DNA of 64,000 bases, taken from the NCBI RefSeq assembly GCF_019711195.1, contig NZ_CP081299.1, positions 1,984,001 through 2,048,000 on the forward strand. Direction: 5' to 3'. The notes under the pieces were generated by a model. The model was not told the DNA's origin, made no database searches, and saw only the letters and a list, made by a program, of their open reading frames with translations. Origin of the DNA: Dyadobacter sp. NIV53. GTDB taxonomy: Bacteria; Bacteroidota; Bacteroidia; Cytophagales; Spirosomataceae. Of the stretch, positions 34,995 to 44,800 are shown in pieces. Numbering within the stretch: the first letter of the stretch is position 1; each line of letters begins with the position of its first letter. The translations under genes and the position numbers were made by a program.

Positions 34995-35673
34995 ATACAA
35001 GGCTTTCTCAATCCTGTTATTTAAAAAAGTTATTCTATTTTTATGTCGATAAAATTTTCTCTAACTAATTAAATTATTTAATAAAAAAAAGAATAATCTC
35101 CTTAGCGACAAGCTTATTTTTAGTTTTCGTCCTTAGGCAGCACCAAAATCGGTGATACCTGATGTACAAGGCATTAGCCAGCTCTCAATTGGTTACAAAC
35201 AGAGTTCGGACATATTTTTCCCAGGTTCAAAATTTTCGAATAACGTTTTGAAAGAAATTGTTTTTGAACGAAAAGCATTTTATATACTCTAAAACGGGGT
35301 ATAGTAAACAACGGGGTTAGAACTTGATTTCGGGAAGGACCATGAATAGTACCACTGATTCGCAGCTACATATTACCGTTCACTAAATAGTTGATTTAAT
35401 GCATTTCAGATTATAGGAAGCAATATTGAAAGTGATTAATTTTAATGACACTTACTCAGACTTACCACTTATGCATTTGCCATTAAAAGAAATGACCGGA
35501 GTGACGAGGCGCCAGCAAATGCTGCCTGACAGAAAACCGGAAATTAAGGATAACCTCGCCGCTTTGTCCGGTTAACTCCATCCAGGATTTTTTAGAATAA
35601 CATTTCAGGAATCGAATAGCGTCAAGGCCGAATACAAGTTTTCACAGATCACTTTTAGAAAACTCCGTTTTGA
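34995..35673. other. 679-bp non-coding region ahead of the giant-protein cassette
   Basis: No supported gene. AT-rich to about 35450, then mixed. A weak inverted pair AACCGGA (35535-35541) / TCCGGTT (35567-35573) lies about 100 bp before the DUF6603 gene. The cassette's promoter must be here, but no convincing TAnnTTTG element was fixed. Its length is unusual for this densely packed region. Confidence 0.5.
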
Positions 35674-38600
35674 ATGGCAAATGTCCTAGAATCCTTATCG
35701 AAGCTGATAGATACCAGCATCGCAGGCGACCCGCCACCGCCAGACATTCTCCTCGGTATCCAGGGCCGGCTCGGAGAGCTGATGGCCCTCAGTGTGGATC
35801 CCAGTGGGGACGGTATCAGCCGCTGGCTGGCCAGATTACATGACATTACACACGATACACGCTTACACGAAACTCTGATCGTCAGGGTTTTGCAGATGAA
35901 ATTTACCCGAGCAGCAGAGTTTCTGACATTGCTGGGTATCATAAAATTTGAATGGGCTCCTGGCGATCCTGTCAAACCTGTCGCATTTTCAATCGACTGG
36001 GCTAAATTCAACAGTTTGATTACTGACCCAGGGCAGGAAGCACTCACATTACTTTTAAGTAAAGTACAGGCTATTGATGATATCAAGGCGCTGCAAGTGT
36101 TGCTGTTAATGCTGGTTTCTTCCCCGCAGGCATTGCTGGAACTGGAATATCGTCAGCAGGGATTCATGGGCATGCCGGTCAGTCAGGTTCCCGGTATTAA
36201 TTCTCAGGAGCTGCTGGATATGATAGGGGACCTGGTCAATTCCCCTGCCGTTTTTCCGCTTCCAATTGAGCTTGATCCACCCCTTACAATTGAGCAGTTC
36301 ATTACCAAAGCCACACCACCGGTAGCGGAAGGTGATCTCGGATCAATAACGATCTCCGGCCCGGCAGATGACAACGATTTTAAAAAACTGGACGATCTCG
36401 AAGTAAGTATACATTTACTCAACGCTGCGGGTTTGAAAGCGATTGATATCGGAGACAAATGGCAGCTTGCATTTACAAGTTCAGCCGGCGGCGGCCAGAC
36501 TTTTAAACTTCATTTTACAGAAGACGGTATCGACACCGCATTCGCCTCGACGGCTCAATTAGGATTTGCACTTAGCAAAATTCCCGGTGACGGTGATCCT
36601 GGTGGAAGCAATGCGCTTCTTGTAGGAGCCGCTGATGGCACTCATTTCAGCATTAAAACCATTGGTATCGGCCTGCTGCTGAACAACCAGGTGCCAGTTT
36701 TTACGATTACTGCAAAATTCGGAAACATAGAATTTGCCCTTAAACCTGACTTTCTGAAATTCCTGAGTTTTGGGTTGAACATACCTGCCCAGCTCAAATT
36801 CCAGACTGATATAGAACTGAGTTATGTTCAGGGAAAAGGTCTTACAGGCCAGGGTGCTGCCGGTGGCCTGCCCGCATTGGGTATTGAATTTTCAACGCCC
36901 ATTAATCTGAAAATCGGGGGCAGCGGAGCAGGTGTCAATGTGGATCAGGTGACGACCCGCGTTGAGGCGAAATTCACAGGTTCTGATTTTTTATTCAGGG
37001 CACTTTTCAGATATGGCGCTACCGCCCGGTTTGGTCCGTTGAAAGCCGTAATGGATGGCGCGGGTGTCTGGATTGGTCGCTGGGATAACGGCAATGGCGG
37101 GCTGCTGCCTCCTCTGGGAATCGGTGCGTCGCTCGACGCAGGCCCGGTGAGCGGCGGAGGATTTCTAAAAGTGTTGGGTGACAATGAGTTTGCAGGCGCT
37201 TTACAACTCAAAATCCTAGGTATCGGCGCATTCGCCTATTGTGTTTACAAAACACTTCCCAGTGGTGACGTATCATTTGTGGCACTCATAGGTATCCGTC
37301 TGCCGATGCCCGGCATTCAGATCAGTTTCGGTTTTGCAGTATCGGGTTTCGGCGGCCTGGTCGGTATCAATAGAAAAGCAGACACGGATCTGATCCGGGA
37401 AAGGCTTGCCAGCGGCGGGGCGGGCGATGTGCTTTTCAATGACGACCCGATGCGGAATGCACCCAAATTGCTGGGTGATATGCGCCTCTTTTTTCCTGAT
37501 AAAAAAAGCAGTTTTATCATTGGCCCCACACTGCAGATCAATTGGCTTTTCATCATCAAACTCGATGTTGGTATTTTTATAGAGCTGCCCGGCCCCAAAA
37601 TATTTATGGCGGGGTCGGCTAAGCTGGTGATCGGATCGGAAGAGTTTGCGCTGGTATATCTCCGGATGGATTTTGTAGGCGGGCTGGATGGCACCAAGTC
37701 ACTGATTTTCTTTGACGCGGCATTGGTCAATTCGCACGTGCTCGGTATTTTCCGGATCACTGGCGGCGTGGCTTTGCGCATTGCCTACGGCGATAATGGC
37801 TATTTCCTTTTCAGTGTCGGTGGCTTTCATCCGTCCTTTAATCCGGGATCGATGGAGTTGCCGAAGGTACCGCGCGTGGGTGTCTCCTACTCGCTTGGGC
37901 CTGTATGGCTGAAAAAAGAAATGTACCTGGCCATTACTTCCAATACTTTTCAGCTCGGGTCCAGGATTGAGGCCGGCCTGGAAATTGGCCCGATTTCTGC
38001 GCATGGCTGGTTTGGTTTCGACGCATTGATCCAGTTCAAACCTTTCCATTTCATCGGGCAGATAGATGCAGGTTTTGATGTCGAAGTGGCTGGCATATCA
38101 CTTTGCAGTGTCCATATAGAAGGTTTGCTCAGCGGGCCTGGGCCATTGGTCATCCAGGCACGCGCCAGTGTAAAAATCCTCTTCGTCAGAATATCCGGGG
38201 ATATTACAATTGAGCTGAGCAGCAATCCTCCTGAGTTTATTAACCCGATTCCCAATATACCTAAACACCTCGAAGCTGAGCTTTCCAAACTGGAAAACCT
38301 TCGTTTCGAAGGAGAAGATAAGAGCGTCGTTTTCGCACCGCAGGATGAAAAAGGTAAGTTTTTTGCACCGATAGGTGAAATCATCTGGGAGCAAAAACGG
38401 ATACCGTTAAATCTCGATATTGAGAAAGTGGAGGGCGTAGAGCTCGGTAGCTGGCACCATCTTGAAGCCAAAACAGATACGCTTGTTTCCACTGCTGAAC
38501 AGGATTGGTTCGGAGTCGGCACGTTCATGAAAATGGCGGATGGGGAGGCTTTGAATAACCCCCGTTTTGCAAAGCAGGATTCGGGGTTACGTATTGGCAC

Positions 38601-38943
38601 GGGCGAGATGTCAGAAGGAGCGCAGGAAATTGCCTCGATGGAGATTTCGCTCAAAAAATTACCAGACCGCAGCCTTTTTGACGGATTATTTTTCCCAACA
38701 AAACAGTATGCCAATGCCGCTCTACTGGGAGTGCTGTCTGGACGTAACGGAGGGGCGCAAATGGAACCCGGCGATCCGCAAGTTGCTGTGGGCCAAGAGA
38801 AATGGAACTCATTTGATGCCGCCGGAAAAGTGCAAAATACCAAATCCGTAAATGCCGTTCAGGCATTTGTACAAGCCAAACAAACAGGCGGCATCGCGCT
38901 GCCCGAAGGAGAAAAACAGTTAAACCTTGCAGGAATTATCTGA
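35674..38943 (+). CDS. Giant DUF6603-type protein, gene 1 of a four-gene cassette
   Basis: 1089 aa with no signal peptide. A helical N-terminus (residues 1-210, MANVLESLSKLIDTSIAGDP) precedes a long beta-rich, glycine- and proline-rich region. From about residue 340 to 860 it fits the DUF6603 pattern: FGGLVGINRKADTDLIRERL, FNDDPMRNAPKLLGDMRLFF, IIGPTLQINWLFIIKLDVGI, FIELPGPKIFM, FSVGGFHPSFNPG and SIHGWFGFDAL-like sequence. The repeated amphipathic strands suggest a barrel or long beta-solenoid. A 230-aa tail follows. Gene 2 starts 1 bp after its stop. DUF6603 has no known function to me; the domain call is from memory of its motifs. Confidence 0.82.
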   Translation: MANVLESLSKLIDTSIAGDPPPPDILLGIQGRLGELMALSVDPSGDGISRWLARLHDITHDTRLHETLIVRVLQMKFTRAAEFLTLLGIIKFEWAPGDPVKPVAFSIDWAKFNSLITDPGQEALTLLLSKVQAIDDIKALQVLLLMLVSSPQALLELEYRQQGFMGMPVSQVPGINSQELLDMIGDLVNSPAVFPLPIELDPPLTIEQFITKATPPVAEGDLGSITISGPADDNDFKKLDDLEVSIHLLNAAGLKAIDIGDKWQLAFTSSAGGGQTFKLHFTEDGIDTAFASTAQLGFALSKIPGDGDPGGSNALLVGAADGTHFSIKTIGIGLLLNNQVPVFTITAKFGNIEFALKPDFLKFLSFGLNIPAQLKFQTDIELSYVQGKGLTGQGAAGGLPALGIEFSTPINLKIGGSGAGVNVDQVTTRVEAKFTGSDFLFRALFRYGATARFGPLKAVMDGAGVWIGRWDNGNGGLLPPLGIGASLDAGPVSGGGFLKVLGDNEFAGALQLKILGIGAFAYCVYKTLPSGDVSFVALIGIRLPMPGIQISFGFAVSGFGGLVGINRKADTDLIRERLASGGAGDVLFNDDPMRNAPKLLGDMRLFFPDKKSSFIIGPTLQINWLFIIKLDVGIFIELPGPKIFMAGSAKLVIGSEEFALVYLRMDFVGGLDGTKSLIFFDAALVNSHVLGIFRITGGVALRIAYGDNGYFLFSVGGFHPSFNPGSMELPKVPRVGVSYSLGPVWLKKEMYLAITSNTFQLGSRIEAGLEIGPISAHGWFGFDALIQFKPFHFIGQIDAGFDVEVAGISLCSVHIEGLLSGPGPLVIQARASVKILFVRISGDITIELSSNPPEFINPIPNIPKHLEAELSKLENLRFEGEDKSVVFAPQDEKGKFFAPIGEIIWEQKRIPLNLDIEKVEGVELGSWHHLEAKTDTLVSTAEQDWFGVGTFMKMADGEALNNPRFAKQDSGLRIGTGEMSEGAQEIASMEISLKKLPDRSLFDGLFFPTKQYANAALLGVLSGRNGGAQMEPGDPQVAVGQEKWNSFDAAGKVQNTKSVNAVQAFVQAKQTGGIALPEGEKQLNLAGII

Positions 38944-38944
38944 T

Positions 38945-41830
38945 ATGGCGCAAGAACTTACTTTCAAATCGTGGCAGCGGCCGAAGCTATTTGATCACAT
39001 CTCGGGTAATATTGCTGGTCGGCTGACGGTTAATATACCCATCGTTTTAACCGATACAAAAACCGCGGACAGCGCAAACGGCGAACCTGTCATTACGCTC
39101 ATGGGAGCGACAGATGTGGCTGGATTAAAACCCGGCGCCATCAAACACATGGCACCTGCGCCATTTGTCCGGGATGCCGAAACCACCAAACTGGTCCACA
39201 TCGATTTCTTTGAAGCCAGCCTGCCCTGGCGGTACACACCTGAACCCTTAAAAGACGATCAGTTGCGTCCGTGGATGGTTTTACTTGTCGGTACGGCAGA
39301 AGAAATAAAAGTGGCGGGAGGAATAGCCAATGCAAACGATCAGGTTTTCCGGGAGCATAATCTGGCGCAGTCCCATTTGTGGGCGCACGTTCAGCATGAT
39401 GGGATTAAAGAAACAGGGCGTATTCTATCTCCGCGCGGATTGAAAGGTAAAGCAGGATTATTGCCGCAGCATCAATACGTTGCGGTGCTGGTACCCGCTT
39501 TTAATGATGAGGGAAAGGATATGTGGAACGTCACCGCCGCAGCGGTGGCAGGAGGAGAAGAAACTGTCACAAGGAATTTTGGTAAAAAAGGCATTTTACC
39601 AGCGTTTCATTTCTGGCAGTTTATGACCGCCGAAGCCGGTGATTTTGAAACACTGGCCGCTGCGCTTCACAAGCCTGCCGCGGCTGATATTGGTAAAGCC
39701 AGGCTCTATTACCGGAGAAATATTGAAGAGGATAATGTGCATGTCAACGAACAGCTCGAAATCCGCGGAGCTATAACCTCTTTATCAGAAGAGCCAGATC
39801 AGGCAGCCAGTATCACAACTGTCCGTGCTGATCTTGACATATTGAACGATCATATTCCGGATACCATCGGCCTCCCCGAATACGGCCGTCCGTGGCTGGC
39901 AGACCCTGATGAGGTTGCAGCCGGCTGGCCGACGGATATGAATGATGACCCGCGCTTTCGCGGGCTCGCAGGTATAGGTCAATGGATGGGGGTAGAAGCG
40001 CAGGAAGACCTGATGGCTACGGCAGTAAAACAGGCGGGCGCATTACGTGAGGCCGGCCAGCGCATTAATAATATGGCATTCGGATTGATGGGCGCGGGAA
40101 GTTTGTGGACACGCCATTTGCCTACTGATAAAAATGAAAGGCTTCGTATTTTAGGACCGATGATGGGACGTATGCTCGCCACAGAAGGCGGGCTCGTTTT
40201 GGATAAAGTCACCGCTGCCAGCCCCCTTGCTGCCGCTGTTTTTTCGAGTGCTGCCCAACGTATCATCCGCGATAGAAGCGCACAGACAAAACACATTACC
40301 GGGGCCAACGGGAGTATCAGTCGCACGGAAGTACTAAATGCTGCCAACCAGCCTCAACCCTTACCTGAGCGTGCTCCGAAAGGGCTTCCTCACATAGATG
40401 CCATTGCTGCTGAAATGGGTATTAAAACGCCGGAGGAATTATTTGACCTTGACCTGAAAGCGATTTCCAAAATCTGGCAGACTGTTATCGAGGCGCTGAA
40501 CATGTTGTGCCAGTCGTACCGGAGGAAGAGAGATGACATGCGCCAGGCCGGGCTCGAACAGGATATTCCGGTATTCCGTAACGACCAGGCCAACGCCATG
40601 TTCAACGAACTCTCGGAATTGCTGCAAACGCTTTTAAGCGCGAATCAAATGCCTTGTGAGGGCAGGATGACGATAATTAAAATAGGCCAGTCACAGCCCG
40701 GGGGAACGGATACATTCTTCCAAAGGGTTTTGGAGGAGGATATTTCAAAACAACTTTTTATTGATCTTTTGTGGCAAGAGCTCGTTGCCTGCCGGGCATT
40801 CATGCCCTGCTCGGCGCTGGTTGCCAATTCGGATGTACCCAACCGGGAGACTTTTTGTAATGACATGCTCGCTACTTTTTTACCTCCCATGATACCGGAT
40901 AAAAAACCGGTGGACCTGGACAAACTTTCAGACCTGCTTTTCACCGTTCTTGACCCAAGACAGGCAGATGCCCCGGCAAGGCGCAATCTCTGCGCGCGTC
41001 TGACAGGCGTGGACTGCAGCAGGCTGATCCGACCGGAATTCAAAGTTGGCATTGATTTTCCGACCTGGGATTTATTACAGAAATATGATAAGGAATGGCT
41101 GCTGCCTGGTGTAAATGGCCTGGAAAAAGATGCGGTATTGGGTATGAAGACAAATCCTGCGTTCATCGATGCCTTTATGATGGGCATTAATGCACAGTTC
41201 ATGAGCGAAATGCGCTGGCGCGACCTCGCTGTCGACCGGTCGTGCACGCCACTACGCATGTTCTGGGGGCAGGTCAACTATACTACAGGCCTCAGAAGTG
41301 CCGATATTCAACCTTTTGCGGAATGGGCAAAGGTTCCCGGTGATAACATCGGGGCACTTTCACACCAAACAATCCAGCCGGAAGATCCCGGAAATACAAC
41401 CGGAAGCCGGTTAGTAGTTGTTTTCCGGACAAGCCTTTTCAGAAGATACCCGGCGACATTGGTATATCTGGTCAGGGATCCTGAAATCGATCCAGACGGT
41501 GAAATTTTGAACGGTTTATTAAAGGCCGTACCAATCCTGGATCAGGAGGAAGCCAAGCCACACAATGCTTACTACGGACCGGTTTTTGTTGGGTCAATTA
41601 CGCCGGAGATCACCTTTTTTATTTTTGATGTCAATCCCGAGGATGTTGAAAAATACTGGCTGGTGCTGGATGAGCCGGCCGCAGAACTGCGGTTCCGCAA
41701 CAATAACGCTTTTGATATTAATGATCCGCTCCATCTTAAAAAAACAAGTGCCGCATTTGCCAAAATCGAACTGGATACACCTACGAGAGTTGCAAGAAGT
41801 GGTTCATTATTAAAAGTTGATCTGCCATGA
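38945..41830 (+). CDS. Giant uncharacterised protein, gene 2 of the cassette
   Basis: 961 aa from ATG 38945 (MAQELTFKSWQRPKLFDHIS); an ATG at 38927 overlaps gene 1. No signal peptide or clear membrane helix. Notable motifs are FVRDAETTKLVHIDFFEASL then PWRYTPEPLKDDQLRPWMVL near residue 85, AHVQHD near 145 and FRNNNAFDINDPLHL near the end. I recall similar large proteins with a PW-x-(F/Y)-TP and LRPW motif in actinobacteria and myxobacteria, but no function. Its stop overlaps gene 3 by ATGA. It probably forms a complex with its neighbours; this is inference. Confidence 0.75.
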   Translation: MAQELTFKSWQRPKLFDHISGNIAGRLTVNIPIVLTDTKTADSANGEPVITLMGATDVAGLKPGAIKHMAPAPFVRDAETTKLVHIDFFEASLPWRYTPEPLKDDQLRPWMVLLVGTAEEIKVAGGIANANDQVFREHNLAQSHLWAHVQHDGIKETGRILSPRGLKGKAGLLPQHQYVAVLVPAFNDEGKDMWNVTAAAVAGGEETVTRNFGKKGILPAFHFWQFMTAEAGDFETLAAALHKPAAADIGKARLYYRRNIEEDNVHVNEQLEIRGAITSLSEEPDQAASITTVRADLDILNDHIPDTIGLPEYGRPWLADPDEVAAGWPTDMNDDPRFRGLAGIGQWMGVEAQEDLMATAVKQAGALREAGQRINNMAFGLMGAGSLWTRHLPTDKNERLRILGPMMGRMLATEGGLVLDKVTAASPLAAAVFSSAAQRIIRDRSAQTKHITGANGSISRTEVLNAANQPQPLPERAPKGLPHIDAIAAEMGIKTPEELFDLDLKAISKIWQTVIEALNMLCQSYRRKRDDMRQAGLEQDIPVFRNDQANAMFNELSELLQTLLSANQMPCEGRMTIIKIGQSQPGGTDTFFQRVLEEDISKQLFIDLLWQELVACRAFMPCSALVANSDVPNRETFCNDMLATFLPPMIPDKKPVDLDKLSDLLFTVLDPRQADAPARRNLCARLTGVDCSRLIRPEFKVGIDFPTWDLLQKYDKEWLLPGVNGLEKDAVLGMKTNPAFIDAFMMGINAQFMSEMRWRDLAVDRSCTPLRMFWGQVNYTTGLRSADIQPFAEWAKVPGDNIGALSHQTIQPEDPGNTTGSRLVVVFRTSLFRRYPATLVYLVRDPEIDPDGEILNGLLKAVPILDQEEAKPHNAYYGPVFVGSITPEITFFIFDVNPEDVEKYWLVLDEPAAELRFRNNNAFDINDPLHLKKTSAAFAKIELDTPTRVARSGSLLKVDLP

Positions 41831-44800
41831 AAAGCTATACTTACCGCGACTCCCGCCGCCAGAAGCTAACGGATGCCATCGCTGTCCTGTCAGAAGAACA
41901 AGCCGACTTGCGCCTAGCCCTGGAAACTGAACTGGCTATCCTGCAAACTGATACCTGGGAGGTGACAGACGAGACCTACAAAGCGGTTGCAGCAGATTGG
42001 ATATGGCAGAATTTTATACTGATCAAAGCCCTGATCAACCAGGACCCTGTGCTGGTCGCCCTTGGTGTTTCTACAATTCTGACGGACGTCCAGGTGTCGG
42101 CGATCAGCCTGGTCAGCGTGCCGCACCTAACCGCCAATCCGCCCGGGGACTACCTGGAAAAAGTTTTAGGAGCCGTCGATGGAGACGAAAAGGTGCTTAC
42201 TGAAATCGTTGAGGCGGCACATCATATCTGGTTAAAAAATGGCATCGATGCAGTTATATATCCTTTTGATGAAGTCGGTGTAATGCTTCCTGTAAGGCTC
42301 GAAACATTATTTGATGCACCTGTTTCCGAACAAAATGACGATCCAACACGCTGGAAATTGTCTATCCGGGTCGTTCCCGACGAAGCTTCGATTTGCAGGG
42401 ATAGTGAGTTTATCAGCAGTGACGAAGAAAAATCATTGCTAACATTCTGGCAATCAGTCAGGCAGCCGGGAGGTGTGAGCGATACCTGGCTGGCTGGAGA
42501 TGTCGCCAACATTGCGTGGAAACGACTCACATCTCACATCAGGCCCGAGCGTGCAGCCTGGCTGGTATCGAAAGTGGAGGTACTTGTTGAGGATGAACAA
42601 ATTGTACTGAATTTACCCGCAGATATGCCCGAATTTCCCCAGCCCAATCGAGTTGGAGGAATTCCGCCGGAGCTGAAAATTTTTGCAGTCACGGCCGGTT
42701 TAATTGCCGGAACCGATCACCATTTAGTCGGTCGTTTACCAAAGGATGAAAATTTAAAGATTGATAATAGCAAGCTGACCCTTGAACTTCTCTCGAAAAA
42801 TGAAGATCCAAAGAAGAGCTGGCTTACCAATTGGGAAGCGGCCAGGTCGTTGGGGATGGGCGATGAGTTCCATCTGCCCGAAGGCATTAATCCCGGGAAT
42901 ATTAAAGCTTTATATGTGATTGGGATAGGTGATGAAACACCTGATGCACATTTTGCAGCTCAGTCCGGTTCCGGAGAATTAAGTATCATTCGATTAGGGG
43001 ATGCTACCAACAGCATTCAGGGTAAAGAAAGCGGAACCCCGATCGATTGGCAAAAAGTAGGACAGGCCAGAGTAAAAAATAAACTCAATCCCTCACCTGA
43101 CCCGGATACGCCAGGCAGCCGGCTCCAATTACATTTTACCGGGAACAGTAACAGTATTCCATTTTTCCCCGGGGCTGATGCCCAGGATGATACACAGCTG
43201 AGTCAGCGGTTGGTAAAAGCACTCTGGCCAGGACTTTGGGGGCATTCGCTGCACGAAATATGGCGCCTGGGTGATGCAGCATACCGGCGTGCACATTGGG
43301 CATTTGAACACCTTTGCCCGGAAGGGCCGCTTATGCCTGTACGCATCAGCGACCAGCCCTATGGTATTTTACCTGTCACTTCGTTGGAATTGTGGGAAAC
43401 GCCGATGGCTGTCGATCCCGAAACAGCGGCGCAATCCAACGAGGAAATGCGGATTGTGAAATCGATGAATTCGATCAGGACGCGTTTGGCCGATGCTGGA
43501 CACGACAAAAGAAATGTGGTGGGTAAGACTTCGTCCCAATTCCTGGAATTATTGGGACAAGATGCTACCAGTCAATATTTTATGAAGCGCCCTTTTATTT
43601 CAGGTGAGGTTCATAAAGCATTATTCCGGCTTGATGCGGCTCAGCGGGACCGCTTTACTGAAATATCACTGGCAAGCTATAAATCCGCGATCGATGTCAT
43701 GGGCGGTAATCTGCCGGATGATATTTATGTCTCACAAAGTGACCCCAGTTTTGTCGGCCTGCCGCTGGTGAGGCCTAATTACTTGTTATACAAACACGTT
43801 AATGGCGATCGCCGTGAGCATTTTCCCTTATCCGATCTGATCGTCCTTCTTTTTGGTTTTGATCAGAACGAGCCGATGACGGATTATTCCCTGGATAGTC
43901 TTTTCAGTCGTTTCAATGTGCTCCGAAATCAGGTGGCGGACTTCCGGCTTGCCTCTCTGCCCGATTCATTACTCATCCGTCTTTTGGTATATGCTACTCA
44001 AAATGCATATGAATCGCTTCGCAACGACATTCACAATGTTTCTTTGAGCCAATTAACAGTAGCGCATGTGAAAGAAGCCGTCACCATCGCGAAAGAACTT
44101 GAACCGGAAGCATGGGTTGAAAAGGAAGAAGAACCGGTAAAAAAAGAGCTGCGCTTCAAACTAAACATTCCTGATCCGGTATTAAAGCAGTGGGAAAGAG
44201 CATTTTCCGCAACATTGGATACCGCAGCCAACAGGATCGATCCCTGGGTGACGGGTTTTGCATGGCAAAGGCTTAAGGAGCATAGCAGCAGTTCGAGGCA
44301 TATCCACAGAATGGGTGTTTACGGCTGGTTAGACGGACCTTTTATCGGAACACCAGGGCCGACGCAAGCCGGCTTATTGCATACGCCATCTTATAGCCAG
44401 ACGCTGGCGGCGCTGATCATGCGGGATAAGTTTTTATCCTCAACCCGGACTGCCGTGGTCAACCAAAGCGGTGAGAACATCTGGAAAATGAATATTACGT
44501 CGCAAAAAGTCCGGCTGGCCGAAGAGATCGCTGAGGAGGTACGGCTTGGTTTTTCTTTTTATGAGATCGTCGGCCGTCATGTGGAAAATATAGTTGCGCA
44601 TCCACAGAAGATCAGGGAATTAAGACTAAAATATCCCATGCGTGATGAGCGCACAGACCGGCACGAAGTATGCGAGGGGAAAAAGGCCCTTGACGGATTA
44701 CTTGCCGGCGACGCAAATTTTCCGATGGGCGGTGATCAGACAAAATCATTGAATCAGTTAAAAGACGCACTGGATACTTATAGCGACTTATTAATGGGCG

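Noticed and set aside
37950..38843. 297-codon minus-strand frame opposite the DUF6603 gene
   Set aside because: A shadow of the plus-strand gene with Ser/Pro/Arg-rich antisense composition and no family likeness. Other long antisense frames in the cassette and in kdpB were rejected for the same reason.
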